A stretch of DNA of 64,000 nucleotides from Siphonodentalium dalli (taxonomy: Eukaryota > Mollusca > Scaphopoda > Gadilida > Siphonodentaliidae): NCBI GenBank assembly GCA_032622095.1, contig CP136062.1, forward strand, positions 57,736,420-57,800,419, in the 5' to 3' direction. The notes under the pieces are model-generated. The model saw only the letters and a list, made by a program, of their open reading frames with translations, had not been told where the DNA came from and did no database searches. This document shows, piece after piece, positions 60,691-64,000 of the stretch. The first letter of the stretch is position 1; each line of letters starts with the position of its first letter. A program made the position numbers and the translations under genes.

Positions 60691-60800
60691 AATTTGGCCA
60701 GAAGTGACTCCTTGGACAGATAGATTGTTTAAAGATTTGCATTGGACAAAATGTCCGACAGATACAGAAGTGTACTGGACATAAGCTATTTTTTGTCAGA
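60691..60800. repeat. 110-bp target-site duplication, right copy
   Basis: The right-hand copy of the direct repeat at 57754-57863. The bases outside differ on both sides (CAATGTCC/CATCGGT before, CAATGACC/AATTTGAT after), so the duplication ends cleanly. Confidence 0.92.
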
Positions 60801-61226
60801 AATTTGATAGATCATGTCATGAATCTCTACTCAGATCTAGAGTCAATGCCCATAGAGATCATATATAATGTATTCCACCAGTTCAAAACCTGGGAATTTT
60901 TTAGAAGTTCTGACAGGCAACTTTAATTTATAACATTGAAGAAATAATGAAGGAAATGTATTTCTTAGTAAATAACTGTTCCCTAATCATTTATTTCAAA
61001 GTAGGTGAAGGTTCCAGCTTGAGGTTGCATGATTTAGGCGACAGTCAGAAATAGAAATCCTATGTTTTCTCTTTGTGGATGTATGGTTTTCCTTATTTAA
61101 TCTCTTAGTTTTTGAGTTGATTGTCCTAATAATCATATATTTTGATTTCCATTATCATATACAGAAGCTTGGTCTACAAGGTTGTTTACTCTTCCATCAC
61201 TGGAGCTTCATCAAATTTTGCGAAAG

Positions 61227-61362
61227 CCCTGTGCCAATGCATTCTCTTATATATGGGAGTCGCCCTAACAATATTTACCTTGACCTTGTAAGCCAGTGAA
61301 TTCTCTTATATATGCAAGGCTCCCTATGGGATACTCGAATATATAAGATAATGCACTGGCAC
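61227..61362. repeat. A-family hairpin pair
   Basis: CCCTGTGCCAATGCATTCTC followed by TTATATATGGGAGTC, then a second hairpin with CTTATATATGCAAGGCTCCC and ATATATAAGATAATGCACTGG. Confidence 0.7.
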
Positions 61363-61432
61363 ATAATCTTAAAGACATATTATATGTACTTATTCGGGTG
61401 CGTGAAACTGATAAGTTAGTATTCATGCACTG

Positions 61433-61755
61433 TGACAACTGGAGTCTGGAGGAATGTAACATTCTACTAACATCGCCAAAAATTTGAAGCAAATCGTCCA
61501 TACCACTCCATTGAAAACATTGTCAGAACTATGCTCAATTGTAAATATTTACTACTCGATTCGGGACGCATCTATTGACGGCAAACTAACGGAAACGATT
61601 TTGCCATGGAGAGTCACTGCATTAATTATTATATAAGAATGACGGTGTGTGTTGTCAATTTGGATATACTATTTGTAAAAAATACCACTTTGAACAAGAT
61701 AATTCTTCATTTCTATTTGATCACCATCCGGAGTGTTTCACATCACTTTAATGCT
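61433..61755. repeat. Dispersed 370-bp repeat, copy 3
   Basis: Same orientation as copy 1. It continues into CTGCACCAGCGCAGCTCCCG and ATGAAAGGGTTAA (about 61790), which shows the natural right end of the element. Confidence 0.7.
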
Positions 61756-61873
61756 GCACCAGCGCAGCTCCCGTCATGAAAGGGTTAAGCAATCCTATTT
61801 TTTTTTCTTTGTGGTTGTCTAATTTTCCTTATTTGATCACTTCGTTTGTGGTTCAGTTGTCCTAATACTCATA

Positions 61874-62090
61874 TACAGTAATGCCCTAAATAATCGACTC
61901 CTTAACCACAGCAGAATTATGGGTAACTTTTTAGGATTTAGACGGACATATGGCTTGTTGCCATTCAACGGAAAGCTCTCAGTGAGAGCTTTCCAATGAA
62001 TGGCAACAAGCCATATTACCGACTAAATCCAGAAAAGTTACACATAATTCTGCTGTGGTTAAGGAGTCGCTTATTTAGGGCATTACTGTA
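61874..62090. mobile_element. B-family hairpin MITE, complete (217 bp), next to exon 2
   Basis: The same length and structure as 3640-3856, with TA at both edges. It ends 55 bp beyond the exon 2 donor. Confidence 0.9.
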
Positions 62091-62145
62091 TGGGTTTCCA
62101 ATTTTGCATCCGGAAGCTTTGTAGACAAGGTTGTTAGAATATTAC

Positions 62146-62292
62146 CTTCATTGAATGGCTGGAGATAGTGCTCAAGCTTCTTCCGGAGTCTCGCTGCTTC
62201 TTCAGATTTAGATGTTTCGTGAAGATTCTTAGCGATAGAACCCAGTGCGAGGCACGCTCTTTTCTGTGTTTTAGAGTCCATCAGAGACTTCA
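62146..62292 (-). CDS. LLTP-like gene, exon 2, HEAT-like helices
   Basis: A 147-bp internal exon of phase 1 at both ends. The acceptor is TTATATTAACAG before TGAAG and the donor is GAAG before GTAATA. The peptide includes SKTQKRACLALGSIAKNL, then a charged helix with EEAARLRKKLEHYL. An LALGS-type motif followed by a basic/acidic helix is common in the helical (Vitellogenin_N) domain of lipid transfer proteins. The next coding base downstream is 22.3 kb away. A palindromic MITE ends 55 bp beyond the donor, at 62090. Confidence 0.78.
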
Positions 62293-62742
62293 CTGTTAAT
62301 ATAAAACAAGAAGTTGTATCTTGAATGCTGGCATACCCCCGGGAGAGTAAAAATAGGGAGAAGTCACTTCTCCTTCCCAAAATTTTAGAGAGAAGTGGAG
62401 TGGAATGAGAGAGAAGTCACAAAGCAGTGACATCCAATTAATACCTCTATATTATAATTAACTGATAAAACCATGCATTCTTCATTAATTAGCTTTAGTG
62501 TGAAGCCATTTATAATCTTTTCACACTCATTTATGCCAATATAATCCTTTCAATTGTCCTCATCTTTTCAAATCCCTTTAGTTTTCACTGTGACACTTTT
62601 CAACAGTAGGGAGAAGTCACTTCTCCTTGAGACTGAGGCAGGCAGAAGTGAGAGCTCAGGGAGACTATTTCTCCCACGTCTCCCTTTAGGCTGGTTCCTG
62701 GCATACCCCCCACTGTATCAAACTGAAACAATCCAGAATACG

Positions 62743-62761
62743 CCCCCCCCCCCCCCCCCCC
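62743..62761. repeat. Poly(C) run of 19
   Basis: An uninterrupted C tract between ATACG and ACCAAG, in intron 1. Confidence 0.9.
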
Positions 62762-62769
62762 ACCAAGTC

Positions 62770-63125
62770 TGAATTTAGTGTGTCTAACATTTGCAGAATG
62801 CAATCCCCAGAGAGTGAATTTAGTGATGCTATCCCACATGGGGCTAGCATCAACAAATCCACCCTCTGAGGACATCATTCTACTTAGGCCTCATCTTCTG
62901 GGAAGTATCTATAGTCTGAATTTAACATTGTTTTGAGTTACTTTTTCCCTTCTGTTGATTTTCTATATCCCCTAATTTGCAGAAGATAAAATAATCAAGG
63001 TGACTAATCGGTGAACATCATCAACTGGGGAACTCCAATCTCATCGTAGGACTCCCATAGCAGTATGATGAGGCCTAAACAGAATGAGGTTCCCAGAGGG
63101 TGAATTTGGTGATGCTGGCCCACTT
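62770..63125. repeat. C-family composite in intron 1
   Basis: A palindrome (62785-62885), core (62890-63075) and a half palindrome ending at GGTGATGCTGGCCC. Confidence 0.78.
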
Positions 63126-63363
63126 CAAAAAGTGGAGGTATAATAGCCAAAGAAGGATAACTCTAAAAGCAGTCATGATGGCGAACCTCCATGCCCAATT
63201 TAATTCAGATTATGAGATAACAATAGATTGGTGTTAATATTCATGTTATATTATAATTACATTGTAGAATATTATTTCGCATTTAATTCTCAGAATCCTG
63301 GATGATGCAAAACATAAACTTAATTAATCATGGCCAAATTGGCTTTATGTGAACTATACCCAC

Positions 63364-63418
63364 CTTTAATGTCATGAGCATGAAGGAAACACTGTTCCTC
63401 AACAGCAAGAATCACTGC
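63364..63418 (-). CDS. LLTP-like gene, exon 1 (first visible), helical domain
   Basis: A 55-bp internal exon. The acceptor reads TTTCCAG before GCAGTG and the donor reads AAAG before GTGGGT. It is read from phase 0 and gives 18 residues (AVILAVEEQCFLHAHDIK) plus one base of the next codon. That base (g) joins the first two bases of exon 2 (tg) to give Val, so the frame is kept. It looks like one helix of the LLTP helical domain. Earlier exons, including the N-terminal beta-barrel expected for this family, must lie above 64000. Short exons are easy to miscall; the phase match with exon 2 is the main support. Confidence 0.6.
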
Positions 63419-64000
63419 CTGGAAATACATACAAATACAGGGAATTTGAGCAATGGCAACTGAGATGTTCGAATCCCCTGAATATTGATAAATGGCCCTG
63501 TGAATATTTAAGATTTGTTTAGATGTCGAAATCGTTGGTGTGATTCAGTATCGACACTGCATCAGATCTCCTATTTTAATATTTTTTAATATCCAATTTA
63601 TCCCGATCATTGTCACAATTGCCATTTTTACAGATGGTGATGATTAACAAGGCGTGAATGCAGGCTTTCCGCCAGGTTTTGGGGAACGGGTCCTGTATCC
63701 GCCGAGGGGAAAATGCAGTCAATGTTTTCAATGGCGTGGAAACACTAGTGGACCTACTTTTGTTGTATCGGCCAATAGAAGAATCAGAGAGTAGATTTGC
63801 TGATCATTTTGCATCCATTTTCTACCCAAGTTACTATGCTATCAACTGCAATAACTTTAAAACCTAGAAAATTTATTAGATAAAAATTAATTGCCAGGTT
63901 ATAGATCACCGGTGGTGAAGGCCTTGCATTGCTCCCAGTATACGGAAACGCGCCCGTTGAAGTTAAACGACTCACTATTCAAGACTCGGCAGATAGTTCG
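63419..64000. other. Sequence upstream of exon 1, nothing recognised
   Basis: A plus-strand open stretch (63658-63867) contains ADHFASIF, faintly like the linker between endonuclease and RT in LINEs, but no RT motif is present. No further exon of the lipid-transfer gene could be supported. Confidence 0.4.

Larger units (their letters stand above)
39879..62145 (-). other. Intron 2, 22.3 kb, with satellite array and LINE
   Basis: Exon 2 (phase 1 end) joins exon 3 (phase 1 start) across this intron. It holds an A-family hairpin (39937-40055), a possible hAT terminus at about 40160-40260 with repeated ATCGG motifs, the 15-kb satellite, a B-family MITE, a foldback element, a LINE with long target duplication, A-family and dispersed repeats at 61227-61755, and a B-family MITE. 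40270-41400 shows no gene. A missed phase-1/phase-1 exon cannot be excluded. Confidence 0.65.
62293..63363 (-). other. Intron 1
   Basis: Contains local AGAAGTCACTTCTCC motifs (62350-62660), a run of 19 C (62743-62761) and a C-family composite (62770-63125). No coding sequence is seen. Confidence 0.55.
1369..63418 (-). other. Gene span: large lipid transfer protein-like gene, 11 internal exons
   Basis: Eleven minus-strand exons were found by reading splice sites and conserved-looking peptide together: 63418-63364, 62292-62146, 39878-39655, 31654-31524, 30756-30563, 24355-24210, 19937-19605, 11435-11293, 9910-9840, 5538-5381 and 1523-1369. The exon end phases (1, 1, 0, 2, 1, 0, 0, 2, 1, 0) each match the start phase of the next exon, so 1757 bp reads through as about 585 residues without a stop. 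Residues about 20-185 are alpha-helical with HEAT-like spacing and the peptide SIGNAGHSSSVPILQSY. A similar linker is known from the helical domain of vitellogenin/apoB/MTP proteins, which bind and carry lipid in secreted particles. The rest is a beta-rich segment and then amphipathic helices. Start, signal peptide and C-terminus lie outside the window. The subfamily cannot be told from this part. A different HEAT-repeat protein is the main alternative. Confidence 0.72.

Noticed and set aside
62600-62878. Minus-strand open frame with a poly-Gly run
   Set aside because: The glycines come from the 19-C tract and the rest from a C-family palindrome.
63940-63980. T7-promoter-like ACGACTCACTAT and possible vector sequence at the window end
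   Set aside because: Only a partial chance match; the surrounding bases do not resemble any vector I know.

Overview
The window is AT-rich, intron-rich animal DNA with no prokaryotic features. Its dispersed repeats (families carrying GGAC/CAGA microsatellites, many palindromic MITEs, Jockey/CR1-type LINEs) suggest a marine invertebrate, most likely a mollusc. That assignment is an inference from repeat style only.

Host gene. One protein-coding gene is supported, on the minus strand, running through almost the whole window and open at both ends. Eleven exons were reconstructed from 63418 down to 1369. All have good splice consensus, and all ten junctions keep a continuous reading frame. They encode about 585 residues. 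The first exons carry HEAT-like alpha-helical repeats and a linker typical of the vitellogenin/apolipoprotein B/MTP family (large lipid transfer proteins, LLTP). The later exons encode a beta-rich stretch and then long amphipathic helices.

Layout by coordinate. 1-1368: intron with a decayed reverse-transcriptase fragment. 1369-11435: exons 11 to 8, with introns full of piggyBac-like MITEs, hairpin MITEs and a 2.1-kb inverted-repeat element. 11436-19604: intron 7 with two hAT elements showing perfect 8-bp target duplications, a 55-bp minisatellite and GGAC-tailed repeats. 19605-31654: exons 7 to 4, with a third hAT element and many palindromes. 31655-39654: intron 3 with two large back-to-back inverted-repeat elements and a LINE 3' end. 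39655-39878: exon 3. 39879-62145: a 22-kb intron holding a 15-kb satellite array of 63-bp units and a LINE flanked by a 110-bp duplication. 62146-63418: exons 2 and 1.

What stands out. (1) The giant 63-bp satellite sits inside an intron. It is open in one frame over thousands of bases only because 63 is a multiple of three, and it shows higher-order structure and a MITE insertion that was co-amplified. (2) Palindromic elements lie within about 60 bp of many exon edges, and exon 5 lies between two copies of the same palindrome family. (3) The LINE has an unusually long perfect target-site duplication. (4) Exon 6 has a second copy of its 3' end and splice donor beyond a MITE. No tRNA, rRNA or CRISPR feature was found.
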